A model generated the notes under the pieces. The model worked only from the letters and a program-made list of their open reading frames with translations. It did no database searches and had not been told where the DNA came from. Source: a virus. From it: a stretch of 21,163 nt of DNA. This document shows positions 6,341 through 13,884 of the stretch, piece by piece. Position 1 is the first letter of the stretch. Every line of letters starts with the position of its first letter. The stretch lies in the IMG/VR virus record IMGVR_UViG_3300010413_000205, positions 1-21,163 of that record. One strand, written 5' to 3'. The position numbers and the translations under genes were made by a program.

Positions 6341-6828
6341 TGAACGGGGATTTCTTTCCTGCATCGTGCATCAATCAGGGCCAGCGGATACATTTCTGTG
6401 AGCGCATGATGGAACTGATGCGTCTCTGGCATGAATCGTATAGATTGACGGTGAACGCGGAGGAATTCAGGAGCTGGTTCCTGAACGTGTGGTCGCCTAA
6501 AGAACTCAGGATCATAGCGAGGCGCGATGATGCGGCCAATGATGCGTTCACCCGCTCGTTTGTTATTGGCGGTATACCGCCATTTCTTATCGATCTCGAT
6601 CAGATAGGACAGGGCGTGATAGCCAATCCATCAAATCAGATTACCGGTCGACCAATTGAGGATAACAGCGGATCTCTCCTGGCGCATCATTGGGCGCTTC
6701 GTGGTGAATACGCTGACGCCAACGGTGGCAGGATGAACGATACAGTGGAATGGGCACTTCGTCTTGCCAGTATACAAGCGGCGCATGATACATGGTGGGA
6801 CAGATTTATAGACCTCGATAAGGTATGA
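6340..6828 (+). CDS. Hypothetical 162-residue phage protein
   Basis: The start at 6340 overlaps the holin stop as TAATG, with AAGGA upstream. The frame is open to 6235, but that extension lies inside the holin gene. The protein begins MNGDFFPASCINQGQRIHFCERM and looks helical in its N-terminal half (MELMRLWHESYRL). It has several Trp and His residues, including LLAHHWALRGEY and AAHDTWWDRF near the C-terminus. There is no membrane segment or signal. I do not recognise a family. It sits between the holin and two beta-rich proteins, and could be a structural protein or a host-contact component. Confidence 0.6.
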   Translation: MNGDFFPASCINQGQRIHFCERMMELMRLWHESYRLTVNAEEFRSWFLNVWSPKELRIIARRDDAANDAFTRSFVIGGIPPFLIDLDQIGQGVIANPSNQITGRPIEDNSGSLLAHHWALRGEYADANGGRMNDTVEWALRLASIQAAHDTWWDRFIDLDKV

Positions 6829-6829
6829 C

Positions 6830-7456
6830 ATGGCCAATGAGACCTTAACAGATTGGATCCATAATTCCGGAACCGGCAAGGGCACTGTCGATGCCAATCT
6901 GTACGCAATAGATAATTGTGAAGCCGCAAATGACACCGAATTTATTGCCGACGATACTATTGATGTATGGGATGGTGATTTTGGCGAATTTTCCATCGAC
7001 TTCAGAATGCGCTCCGGTACCATTCAGTTTGCAAACGTATCGGCTTTCCTGATGGTAAATGATATCGAGGACCGGGCCATGGCGGCGGCAAAGGCGCATA
7101 TCATTCTCCAGGCGTTCAAGGATACCGCGACCACCCGACGATTTACGTTCGGTCAATGGACAGGAACTGCATGGGATAGCCTAAGTTCAAATTATTATTT
7201 CCTGGAAGACATCTGGTACACGCTGAAGATAAGCCGCACAGGTAATTTAAGCCTATGCCGTATATTTATGGGCGAGGCTTTGCAATCTACCATATCTTTT
7301 TCATCGGCCATTGTGCGTTCATTCGATACATCGTCGCTGGGCGTATATGGTGATATAAATATTGCGGGACGTCAGGCTTATGCTGATTGGAGAAACGTAG
7401 ACCTCTTGCGTGCCGTGGTTAAGACGCCTTTTCATCTTTTCGGGAGGGTTCGCTGA
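6830..7456 (+). CDS. Concanavalin/LamG-like beta-sandwich protein, putative virion adhesin
   Basis: A 208-residue protein whose strand pattern resembles a LamG/ConA jelly roll: FGEFSIDFRMRSG (about residues 50-62), FTFGQWTG, then IWYTLKISRTGNLSLCRIFM (about 126-145), a layout often seen in sugar-binding domains, and a closing AYADWRNVDLLR strand. There is no catalytic residue pattern and no signal peptide. A surface carbohydrate-binding or host-recognition role is inferred. Lower G+C and frequent ATA/TTA codons set it apart from the capsid genes. It begins 1 base after the previous stop. Confidence 0.6.
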   Translation: MANETLTDWIHNSGTGKGTVDANLYAIDNCEAANDTEFIADDTIDVWDGDFGEFSIDFRMRSGTIQFANVSAFLMVNDIEDRAMAAAKAHIILQAFKDTATTRRFTFGQWTGTAWDSLSSNYYFLEDIWYTLKISRTGNLSLCRIFMGEALQSTISFSSAIVRSFDTSSLGVYGDINIAGRQAYADWRNVDLLRAVVKTPFHLFGRVR

Positions 7457-8172
7457 TGATAAGGAATGGCACGACCGTATGGATCTATTATGTGGCATGG
7501 GATAGTGCGAACAATAAACCTGCATTGCTCGATGCTGCAAATCATACGCTCAAATATGTCCTTGATGGTGTTGTCGCGGATCCTTTGAACTTACCCGAGG
7601 AGATAGGTGGTGGTGTCTATCGCGTCCGGATGGATGATGTAGAGAGCGCCACGGTCAAGTTTATAGCACTTGGAGGAGTATCGGCCTCGGCAGATGTCTA
7701 TTTGATCCCCGCCCTTGTCATCACGGATTTGCTTGTCCCTGGTGTGGAGTTCGTTGCCTGTTATACGGCATGGGATACTTTCAATAATGTGCCCGCAACG
7801 GTTGACGATATAAACCATTCAATCATTTATGCAAAGGACAACGCAAGTGCAGCCGCGACAAATGCCCCCGTAGAAATATCAGCCGTGAACTTGCCCGGGC
7901 TTTATAAGTTGACGGTCACCGCTTTGGAGAATACAGGCAAGGCCGCCGCCGTACTCGGGACATCATTAACATCAAATGTAAATATTATGCCAACCATAAT
8001 GAATATGTTTGTAGTTGATTATCCGTCCGCCGAAGACGTAAGAATAGGAACCGATTACGCAGAGGGGGCCTATACGGGAACGCTTGTTCCTTTCGCGGCT
8101 ACTTACGAGTTGCCGCAGGAGCCTGTTTACGAATCGGCGGAAATAATAATTTTAGAGGGGTGCGAACCATGA
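7456..8172 (+). CDS. Virion protein with two tandem beta domains
   Basis: A 238-residue protein with an internal duplication of period about 91 residues. Copy 1 (about 5-89) has YYVAWDSANNKPALLDAANHT and GGGVYRV; copy 2 (about 97-184) has CYTAWDTFNNVPATVDDINHS and PGLYKLTV. The tail contains VRIGTDYAEGAYTGTL (about 195-210), which closely follows a motif common at the ends of phage baseplate and virion-surface proteins. It overlaps the upstream gene by one base (TGATG) and the downstream gene by ATGA. The role is probably a structural or adhesin subunit; the exact place in the particle is unknown. Confidence 0.65.
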   Translation: MIRNGTTVWIYYVAWDSANNKPALLDAANHTLKYVLDGVVADPLNLPEEIGGGVYRVRMDDVESATVKFIALGGVSASADVYLIPALVITDLLVPGVEFVACYTAWDTFNNVPATVDDINHSIIYAKDNASAAATNAPVEISAVNLPGLYKLTVTALENTGKAAAVLGTSLTSNVNIMPTIMNMFVVDYPSAEDVRIGTDYAEGAYTGTLVPFAATYELPQEPVYESAEIIILEGCEP

Positions 8173-8495
8173 GCCTTCCGATCCTGAAGTTTAACGTGAA
8201 CGACACGAAGACCCTGAAGTTTCGCCTGTTCGAGGCAGACGGCGTGACGCCTGTGGATATAACGGGCCTGACCATTCGTTTTTACGCCAAGGACGAACCG
8301 GGGGACGCGGCTTATACGATAGATCCGGTGGAGGCTACAATCCCCACGGGAACCGATGGGCGTTTTGAATTTGAGATAGTCATGCCCGCGACGTCTTCGG
8401 ATAGTCTTTACTGGATAGAACGCGAGGACGCGGGGGCAAATATTGACACCTTTGCGCCTGCCGAGGGCACGCAGATTCAGATTTTGGAGAAGTGA
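8169..8495 (+). CDS. BppU-N-terminal-like beta protein
   Basis: A 108-residue protein beginning MSLPILKFNVNDTKTLKFRLFEADG. The pattern (strand, acidic turn, 'G.TPVDITGLTIRFYAKD', then a second sheet) resembles the immunoglobulin-like N-terminal domain of baseplate upper proteins (BppU-type), which anchor receptor-binding proteins. The start at 8169 is preferred over the in-frame GTG at 8160 because GAGGGG lies about 8 bases upstream and it overlaps the previous stop as ATGA. It is the last gene of the block between portal and protease and is followed by an 86-base gap with a promoter candidate. The family call is tentative. Confidence 0.6.
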   Translation: MSLPILKFNVNDTKTLKFRLFEADGVTPVDITGLTIRFYAKDEPGDAAYTIDPVEATIPTGTDGRFEFEIVMPATSSDSLYWIEREDAGANIDTFAPAEGTQIQILEK

Positions 8496-8502
8496 CGAAA
8501 AC

Positions 8503-8530
8503 TTGACAAAATTAAAGAAGATAATACAAA
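8503..8530 (+). promoter_or_regulatory. Candidate internal promoter before the head module
   Basis: TTGACA (8503-8508), a 16-base spacer and TACAAA (8525-8530) lie in one of the largest gaps of the rightward operon, 52 bases before the protease start. The -35 is perfect and the -10 matches 4 of 6. The local AT-richness contrasts with the flanking genes. It could boost protease and capsid synthesis separately from the lysis genes upstream. Confidence 0.4.
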
Positions 8531-8581
8531 ATATGACAGGGATGGATTTCATTGCAAATCTGACAAGACAGGAGGCCCCGC

Positions 8582-9598
8582 ATGGCGGTTGAAATTGTAC
8601 TGAGCGGACCTATCGGGATGGGTGGCATATCCGCGCGCTTCATACGCGAGGAGCTTGCCAAGGCCAAGGGAAAGCCGGTCGTGTTTCTTGTCAATTCTCC
8701 CGGGGGCTTTGTCTTTGAAGGCATCGAGATATTCAATCTCATAAGGGCATACCAGGGAAAAACCGAGGCAAGGATTACGGGCATAGCCGCCTCCATGGGT
8801 TCCTATATTGTCCTCGCCGCCGACAAGGTGAGCGCCTATGAAAACGCCATCTTTATGATCCACAACGCGCTGGCTATTACTGCCGGCAATCACAACGATA
8901 TGCGAAAGACCGCAAACACGCTCGAGCAGTTATCGAACATTCTCGCCAAGGCTTACGCCAAGAAAACAGGGAAGGAACTCGCCGCCGTAAAAGAACTCAT
9001 GGATGACGAAACTTATCTTTTCGGAAATGAAATACTGAGCGAAGGTTTCATTGACGAGATTCTAGAGGATCCCGATGAAGACGATGTCGAGGACCGCGAC
9101 AAGGAGACGGCCCTTCTAGTCGCCAAGGCTTCCGTGCGGGACTGCTTCAAGCTGCTCAAAAACAACGAAGCGGCTAACAAGGACATCGACAAAGCCGTTG
9201 CTTATGTTGATAGCATCGCGCTTCTGGACCAGGGAACCGAAACGGCAACCGCCGAGTACTGGTCCGAGTTCTCAGAGGATGATTATTCCGCCGGAGAAGA
9301 GTTCAACCCCGAGGCCCCCTACCCGAACGAACACGCGTGTCGCGTGCGCGAACCCGGGGAATTTGCCGAGGGCAGTTTCCGAAGGATAAGCAGGACAGCC
9401 GATGGGAAGAGGCTGGATATAATCATCGGCAAACTTAAAGGAAAAACCACGACAACCACGCAAGCCTTCAGATATCCAAAAGGTATCTGGTCGGCTTCTG
9501 AAGCCCGCAAGCATTGCAGGGCACACGATGGCAAAACTTTTGAGCCTGCTACCGGTAAAACTTCCGCAGATAACGGCGGATGCGGTGGTGGAACATGA
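8582..9598 (+). CDS. Prohead protease, ClpP-type serine protease with C-terminal extension
   Basis: A 338-residue protein. Residues 1-165 are a ClpP-like domain: oxyanion segment NSPGG (38-42), nucleophile Ser71 in GIAASMGSYI, His94 in FMIHNA, and probable triad Asp141 in MDDETYLFGNEILSEGF. It would cleave scaffold and itself during head maturation. After an acidic linker (about 160-245) comes a second domain (about 246-323) with PYPNEHACRVREPGEF, DIIIGKLKG and KGIWSASEARKHCRAHDGK. This domain is often seen in other phage proteins as a separate unit of unknown role. Lambda gpC instead continues directly into its scaffold, which here is a separate gene. GGAGG lies 7 bases before the start. Confidence 0.88.
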   Translation: MAVEIVLSGPIGMGGISARFIREELAKAKGKPVVFLVNSPGGFVFEGIEIFNLIRAYQGKTEARITGIAASMGSYIVLAADKVSAYENAIFMIHNALAITAGNHNDMRKTANTLEQLSNILAKAYAKKTGKELAAVKELMDDETYLFGNEILSEGFIDEILEDPDEDDVEDRDKETALLVAKASVRDCFKLLKNNEAANKDIDKAVAYVDSIALLDQGTETATAEYWSEFSEDDYSAGEEFNPEAPYPNEHACRVREPGEFAEGSFRRISRTADGKRLDIIIGKLKGKTTTTTQAFRYPKGIWSASEARKHCRAHDGKTFEPATGKTSADNGGCGGGT

Positions 9599-9613
9599 GC
9601 ATCTATGGACAGC

Positions 9614-9627
9614 CCCGCAGGTGCGGG
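9614..9627 (+). other. Small hairpin before the scaffold gene
   Basis: CCCGC (9614-9618) and GCGGG (9623-9627) form a 5-bp GC stem with a 4-base loop in the 54-base gap between protease and scaffold. It has no T-run, so it is not an intrinsic terminator. It ends 11 bases before the AGGAGG ribosome site and could mark an RNA processing or translation-tuning element. It may also be chance. Confidence 0.3.
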
Positions 9628-9652
9628 CAATAAAATGCAGGAGGAAAAGGTT

Positions 9653-10048
9653 ATGAACTTACTGGAGCTACTTGCCGCAAATACCGGCGCCAAAGCCGAG
9701 TATGACGCGGCACTGGCAACGGCACGCGCCGAGGGCAAAACCGAGGGTAAAGAAGAGGCCACCAAGCACATCGAGGCAATGATGGGCAAGGTCGGGCCGA
9801 TTCTCGCTTCCGACGCTTACGACAAAACCACGAAAGAGATGGGCGTTCTAGTTGTCAAGGGCGAGAAGAGCATCGAAGCCTTCGAGGCAGTCGTGGCTAT
9901 CGTGGACAGGGAAAACGAGAAGGCCAAAGAGGCCGCCGCGCTCAAAGAGCAGAGCGAGGATACGCAGGGCGCCGGCGACCTTTCCGCCGAAGAGCAGGCC
10001 GAGGCCGGCTTCCAGGCAAGGAAAGACCGCCTGAAAGAGGGGGTGTAA
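9653..10048 (+). CDS. Capsid scaffold-like protein
   Basis: A 131-residue, highly charged, largely helical protein rich in Ala, Glu and Lys. The start at 9653 (MNLLELLAANTGAKAEY) is chosen because AGGAGG (9639-9644) lies 8 bases before it; a longer frame from 9605 has no ribosome site. The composition, the KGEKSIEAFEAVVAIVDREN block and the acidic C-terminal tail resemble the C-terminal scaffold segment that follows ClpP-type protease domains in other phages (lambda C/Nu3 arrangement). It would guide capsid assembly and then be degraded. Its place between protease and decoration protein fits exactly. No catalytic motif is present. Confidence 0.75.
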   Translation: MNLLELLAANTGAKAEYDAALATARAEGKTEGKEEATKHIEAMMGKVGPILASDAYDKTTKEMGVLVVKGEKSIEAFEAVVAIVDRENEKAKEAAALKEQSEDTQGAGDLSAEEQAEAGFQARKDRLKEGV

Positions 10049-10049
10049 T

Positions 10050-10796
10050 ATGAGCGTGCAGGCAAGGCAGAACAACGACACGACCGGGTTTATCATCTAC
10101 AGCTTCCCGTCCGCCAAGGTGGACGACGCCGTTATCGAGCAGGATGCCGGACGCGCGGCGGACTTGGTGCAGTACACCATGATGGCAAAGAAGCCCGTGA
10201 CGATACCCGCGAACATGACCGCCGACGGCGGCAATACCGGCGACGGCACCGTTTCCGGCGTGGCAGCCGCCCCCGGGGGCACTCCCATCGTCGGCTCTTA
10301 CGAGCTTGAGTGCATCGGCGCAATAGCAAACGGCGGCATATTCAAACTCACGGACCCCAACGGAAATATCGTGGCCTCCCCTATCGAAATGATAGTCGGG
10401 GCCGGGGCCGCCACCCCCGTTGTGGCAGGCGGGCTGGTATTTACCATTACCGATGGCGCCACAGACTTCATCGTTGGCGATCTCTTCACTCTTGCCATTA
10501 CCGCAAACGGCAAATTCGTGCCATTCAATCCCGCACTTGCGGACGGTTCCGAGATAATCATCGGGATTTTCCTTGGCGACGATATCGCCTTTGCGGATCT
10601 GGTGGCGGGGGATGTGGAGGACGCGCCGATACTGATAAACGGCGCCAGGTTCGACGGTGACAAGCTCGTATTCGACGACGGTGTCACGACCCTTGACACG
10701 GTTCTTGCAACTGGCAAAACCATTAGGGACACCCTCACCGAGATACAGCTGATACCGGAAAGCAGCCAGACCGCTTCGCGGGCTGAGAACGCATAA
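10050..10796 (+). CDS. Head decoration protein, lambda gpD-like with inserted domain
   Basis: A 248-residue protein at the gene D position, directly before the major capsid protein. The outer parts carry the gpD-like pattern: FVPFNPALADGSEIIIGIFLGDDI (about 151-174) and a late VEDAPILINGARFDGDKL segment. Between about residues 55 and 150 is a glycine-rich beta insert with GGIFKLTDPNGNIVA and FTITDGATDFIVGDLFTLAI, as known in long gpD-like proteins; lambda gpD itself is about 110 residues. It should bind the capsid trimers after expansion and stabilise the head. AAAGAGGGGG lies just before the start. Confidence 0.85.
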   Translation: MSVQARQNNDTTGFIIYSFPSAKVDDAVIEQDAGRAADLVQYTMMAKKPVTIPANMTADGGNTGDGTVSGVAAAPGGTPIVGSYELECIGAIANGGIFKLTDPNGNIVASPIEMIVGAGAATPVVAGGLVFTITDGATDFIVGDLFTLAITANGKFVPFNPALADGSEIIIGIFLGDDIAFADLVAGDVEDAPILINGARFDGDKLVFDDGVTTLDTVLATGKTIRDTLTEIQLIPESSQTASRAENA

Positions 10797-10809
10797 GGAG
10801 GCTGACTAA

Positions 10810-12033
10810 ATGAGCAACGTGACGGCAGTCAACGAATACACGCGTCTCATGGTCGAGAAGTTCGACGAGACCATGGAGATTATCGCCCCTACGGCATTTC
10901 AGGGGGCGTTTTGGGCGGGTTCGCCTATGGGTAGGACGGTGTTCAGCACCGATTCCAAAACCATCGAGATCGACATAAAGAGGCGCTCCGGGCGTTATCT
11001 CGCACGCATGATAAACCGGACGACCGGCGAGGATGTCACGCGAACCAAAAGCCAGACCGAGGAGAAGTTCACGAACATAGCCAGGAAATGGCCCCTCATC
11101 GAGACAAAGGGGCGCATAGATTCCGATGAACTTCTTAACCGCGTGGCCGGTGAAACCCCATACCAGCGCAACTCGCGCGAGGACAGGATGGCGCGCAAGG
11201 CTATGCTCATTCACTTCGAGCATATGAACCAGCACATCCATACAATGGAATACCTCTGCCGCGAAGCCCTGCTGAACGGGCAGCACCCGGCCATACTGGC
11301 AACCGCCAACGCCGATTTCATCTATGACTTCTACCGCAACGCCGGAAACATCATAACCGTTGCGAACGCATGGGATTCCGGCAGCCAGACGATCATAGCC
11401 GACATCGACGGCGGCATTGACCAGCTTCAGCAGGAGGCGTTTCTATTCGGGGATTACGGCATTCTTGTCGGCACCGATTCCTTCGCGGCAATGAAGTCCG
11501 ATTCCGATATAAGTTCCGTTGCCGATGTCAGGCGCTACTTCTTTGTGAACCTTGGTGGAGAAATGGTTACGCTGCCCACGCAGTTTGCCAAGTACCGCGA
11601 CAACGGTTTTCAGCCGCGCGGCTGGATTGAGACCGACAAGGGCCGCAAGGTATGGATATTCACATACGACCTGACCTTCACCGACGACTTCACTACTCCG
11701 GGTGTCGAAACCGAAACCCCGTGGATGCCGACGGACCAGGCCCTTATATTCCACCCGAACGTGCGCTGCGACCGTTACTTCGGGCCGCCTAACAGACTCC
11801 CGATAACTGCCGACGAAGTCGCTCTCTATCAGGAAATGTTCGGCATGAGTATGACGGCCCCCGAAATCCCGGCAAAAGTCCAGAACACCGGCGTTGTGGA
11901 TTCCCGTATGTTCTATCCATTCGCCTACCGTTCGCCCGACCATTCTTCGGTGGTCCTGAAGACGCAGAGCGCCCCGATAATGGCAACCACGCAGACCGAC
12001 GGGTTCGTTACCCTGAAGGGCCTGATAACCTAA
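10810..12033 (+). CDS. Major capsid protein, lambda gpE family
   Basis: A 407-residue protein, longer than lambda gpE (341) but within the range of the gpE family. The layout fits: an N-terminal arm, the RTVFSTDSKTIEIDIKRRSGRYLA strand region (about 42-65), an E-loop-type basic segment, and late strands with GRKVWIFTYDLTF and PWMPTDQALIFHPN (about 278-318). The C-terminal part lists YPFAYRSPDHSSVVLKTQSAP, a common ending for the family. AAGGAGG lies 8 bases before the ATG, one of the strongest ribosome sites in the window, as expected for the most abundant virion protein. Neighbours are gpD-like and connector genes. Confidence 0.9.
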   Translation: MSNVTAVNEYTRLMVEKFDETMEIIAPTAFQGAFWAGSPMGRTVFSTDSKTIEIDIKRRSGRYLARMINRTTGEDVTRTKSQTEEKFTNIARKWPLIETKGRIDSDELLNRVAGETPYQRNSREDRMARKAMLIHFEHMNQHIHTMEYLCREALLNGQHPAILATANADFIYDFYRNAGNIITVANAWDSGSQTIIADIDGGIDQLQQEAFLFGDYGILVGTDSFAAMKSDSDISSVADVRRYFFVNLGGEMVTLPTQFAKYRDNGFQPRGWIETDKGRKVWIFTYDLTFTDDFTTPGVETETPWMPTDQALIFHPNVRCDRYFGPPNRLPITADEVALYQEMFGMSMTAPEIPAKVQNTGVVDSRMFYPFAYRSPDHSSVVLKTQSAPIMATTQTDGFVTLKGLIT

Positions 12034-12050
12034 AAGGGAGGCGATGGATA

Positions 12051-12518
12051 ATGGCAAAGCAGGAAAAGAAGGTATACTGGACCGGGGCAGGCGTCGTGCG
12101 AATAGCCGGCGTCAGCTATGGGTACGGGAAGGAAATCCCGGTCGAGGGCATAGACGAAAAGACCCTCGAGAAATGGGCCAGGAACGGCGACATCAGCGAC
12201 GCCCCTGTAAAGATAGAGAAGGGGGCGTCCGCCGCCAAGGAAAACGCACAGCTAAAGGCCCTGAAGCGTGAGAACACCACGCTCAGAAACCAGCTGGAGA
12301 AGGCCAACGAAGACCTGAAGGCCAAGGGCAAGGGGGATGTCCCTTGTAAGGCTTGTGAGTCCAGGGACAAGAAAATCGAGGCCCTCAAGGACCAGATCGA
12401 GAAGGCCGCCAAGGATAACGAGTCCCTTGAAGACGACGTCAAGGAAAAGGCCGCAAGGATAAACGAACTCGAGACCCAGGTCGAAGAACTCACGAAGCCT
12501 AAAGAGGGCGGCAAGTAA
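12051..12518 (+). CDS. Small beta domain plus coiled-coil protein (gpFI position)
   Basis: A 155-residue protein. Residues 7-50 form a small beta-rich unit (VYWTGAGVVRIAGVSYGYGKEIPV) resembling short post-capsid domains of other phages. Residues 60-150 are a long charged coiled coil with one CxxC (Cys99, Cys102 in PCKACES) in its middle, where a metal or disulfide could pin two helices. Lambda carries gene FI here, whose product helps the terminase dock on the prohead; a similar role is inferred from position only. GGGAGG lies 11 bases before the start. The stop overlaps the next ATG (TAATG). Confidence 0.6.
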   Translation: MAKQEKKVYWTGAGVVRIAGVSYGYGKEIPVEGIDEKTLEKWARNGDISDAPVKIEKGASAAKENAQLKALKRENTTLRNQLEKANEDLKAKGKGDVPCKACESRDKKIEALKDQIEKAAKDNESLEDDVKEKAARINELETQVEELTKPKEGGK

Positions 12519-12778
12519 TGGGCGCCTATGTGGTTTCAAAGGAACTGCAGGCCAAGGTCGACCGCCTTTTCCCGAAGGGCAAGAGCGGTGAGATCATAAA
12601 GGCCCTCGAGGGCGGCAAGGTAATAAACGTCGGCCCACACAAGCTGAAGGCCAGCTATGTCGAAGAGGGGGACAAGGCCGGGGAGAAGACTTCTCCCCCG
12701 GCCACCCCCCCGGCCGATAACCCCAGTGGCACCGGTAAAACCAGTGGCAAGCAGGACGGCAAAGAGGCCGGCAAGTAG
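12518..12778 (+). CDS. Hypothetical small head-module protein
   Basis: An 86-residue protein. The first 50 residues form a small helix-strand unit (ELQAKVDRLFPKGKSGEIIKAL). The last 35 are a disordered tail rich in Pro, Gly, Ser, Thr and Lys. No family is recognised. Tight coupling to both neighbours (TAATG overlap, then a 2-base gap) suggests a minor structural or assembly role at the head-tail interface. Confidence 0.6.
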   Translation: MGAYVVSKELQAKVDRLFPKGKSGEIIKALEGGKVINVGPHKLKASYVEEGDKAGEKTSPPATPPADNPSGTGKTSGKQDGKEAGK

Positions 12779-12780
12779 CA

Positions 12781-13200
12781 ATGAGCCTTCGTGAGCAGAT
12801 GGAGAAGGACTTGTCCGTAACTCTCGAACGGCCGCAAGATTGGGGTATGCCGGTGGAACTTATCGGCCCGGACGGAAAAAGCTATAAAACGAGCGCTAAC
12901 AGTCCCGACCCTGCCAATCCAGAGCCGCTTTACGGTCAGGTCCACTACACATCTACTCGATTCTCACCCGAAGCGGGGGAGGACATCGTGGAGAACAAAC
13001 CCACGATCGTCCTCCGCCGTTCCAGCCTAGAGCGCATTCCATTGGACGGCGAAAAATGGCATGTGCGTTTTCCAAAAGATCCGAAACTTACAGCCGAGAT
13101 GCAGGACTATGTTTTGAGCCTTGACAGGGCCACAGAGGGGGGCCGGTCCATCGGCTTCATAAGGCTCTATCCTACCAAGGCAGTACAGAGGACGTCATGA
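12781..13200 (+). CDS. Head-tail connector protein, gpFII-like
   Basis: A 139-residue protein with the character of head-completion or head-tail joining proteins. The helix at the start is followed by beta segments: VELIGPDGKSY (about 25-35), LYGQVHYTSTRFSPEAGEDIV (about 50-70), NKPTIVLRRSSLERIPLDGEKWHVRFP (about 72-98) and a closing IGFIRLY strand. The order 'gqv...dp.tg..v....p.v.lr.s.l..iP.dGekW.v' is what one sees in lambda gpFII-type connectors. It would bind under the portal and form the tail docking site. It overlaps the next gene by ATGA (13197-13200). Confidence 0.65.
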   Translation: MSLREQMEKDLSVTLERPQDWGMPVELIGPDGKSYKTSANSPDPANPEPLYGQVHYTSTRFSPEAGEDIVENKPTIVLRRSSLERIPLDGEKWHVRFPKDPKLTAEMQDYVLSLDRATEGGRSIGFIRLYPTKAVQRTS

Positions 13201-13871
13201 CAACGCCCCTCATGAACTTTCAAACACTGAAGCGTTCAATCATCGAGAATGTTCTGGTGCCCGCCGAGGCGGGACGCTATTTTACTATAGGACATCAGAG
13301 GCACCGGGCTTCCGCCGAGCATATAAACGCGAACAGGCAGGTGACCCTTTATTATTCCGAAGGGACCTTCCCCGACGGTGCGGCTCAATCTTATGGGGAT
13401 GTCATTCATACCCCAACGTTTCTTGTAGAGCTTCTGGTTGCGACATCCGCCGAGATAGATCTGGCAACCCTTAATGATGAGACGGCTTCGGAGAATGACA
13501 AGGCCAAAGCATTAAGGGCGATGTCGGAAGCCTCTACGCGCGCGGACGAACAGATGGACGACCTCATCGCGATTATATGGAATGTACTCATGGACGCGCG
13601 AAACGAGCAGATGGGGGTGGATCCTCCAAAGGATCGTCCGGACTTGAAAATGATAGCAAGCCGAAAAGTGGACCAGATAAGGAAGGATACCCCATCGCAG
13701 GATGGCGAGTTCTTTGTCCTTTCGGCTTCGATGCGTTTGACTTGCAGGCTTGAGGAATCCATACATGGCGTAAGCCTTCCGGAGCCTGGTGACGTGACAT
13801 TCGATTCGGATATTACGCTTGATGGCGATAGCGCACTACAGGGCGTCGAAGTGACGAACCCGACAATTTAA
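13197..13871 (+). CDS. Putative tail terminator/completion protein
   Basis: A 224-residue protein between the connector and the tail sheath, the slot used by Mu-like phages for the tail-completion (gp37/gpK-type) protein. It has an N-terminal helix, a beta region with QVTLYYSEGTFPDGAAQ and THTPTFLVEL-like strands, a long acidic helical insert (about 85-135) and further strands (FFVLSASMRLTCRLEE). This pattern, 'tailed-end helix plus sheet', fits tail terminators that cap the tube and meet the head connector. No exact motif is available, so the call is by position and fold impression. It overlaps the connector gene by ATGA. Confidence 0.5.
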   Translation: MTTPLMNFQTLKRSIIENVLVPAEAGRYFTIGHQRHRASAEHINANRQVTLYYSEGTFPDGAAQSYGDVIHTPTFLVELLVATSAEIDLATLNDETASENDKAKALRAMSEASTRADEQMDDLIAIIWNVLMDARNEQMGVDPPKDRPDLKMIASRKVDQIRKDTPSQDGEFFVLSASMRLTCRLEESIHGVSLPEPGDVTFDSDITLDGDSALQGVEVTNPTI

Positions 13872-13884
13872 CAGGAGGAAAATT

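Noticed and set aside
8533-8592. 19-residue plus-strand ORF overlapping the protease start
   Set aside because: No ribosome site of its own, and its ATG is at or before the predicted transcription start; likely chance.
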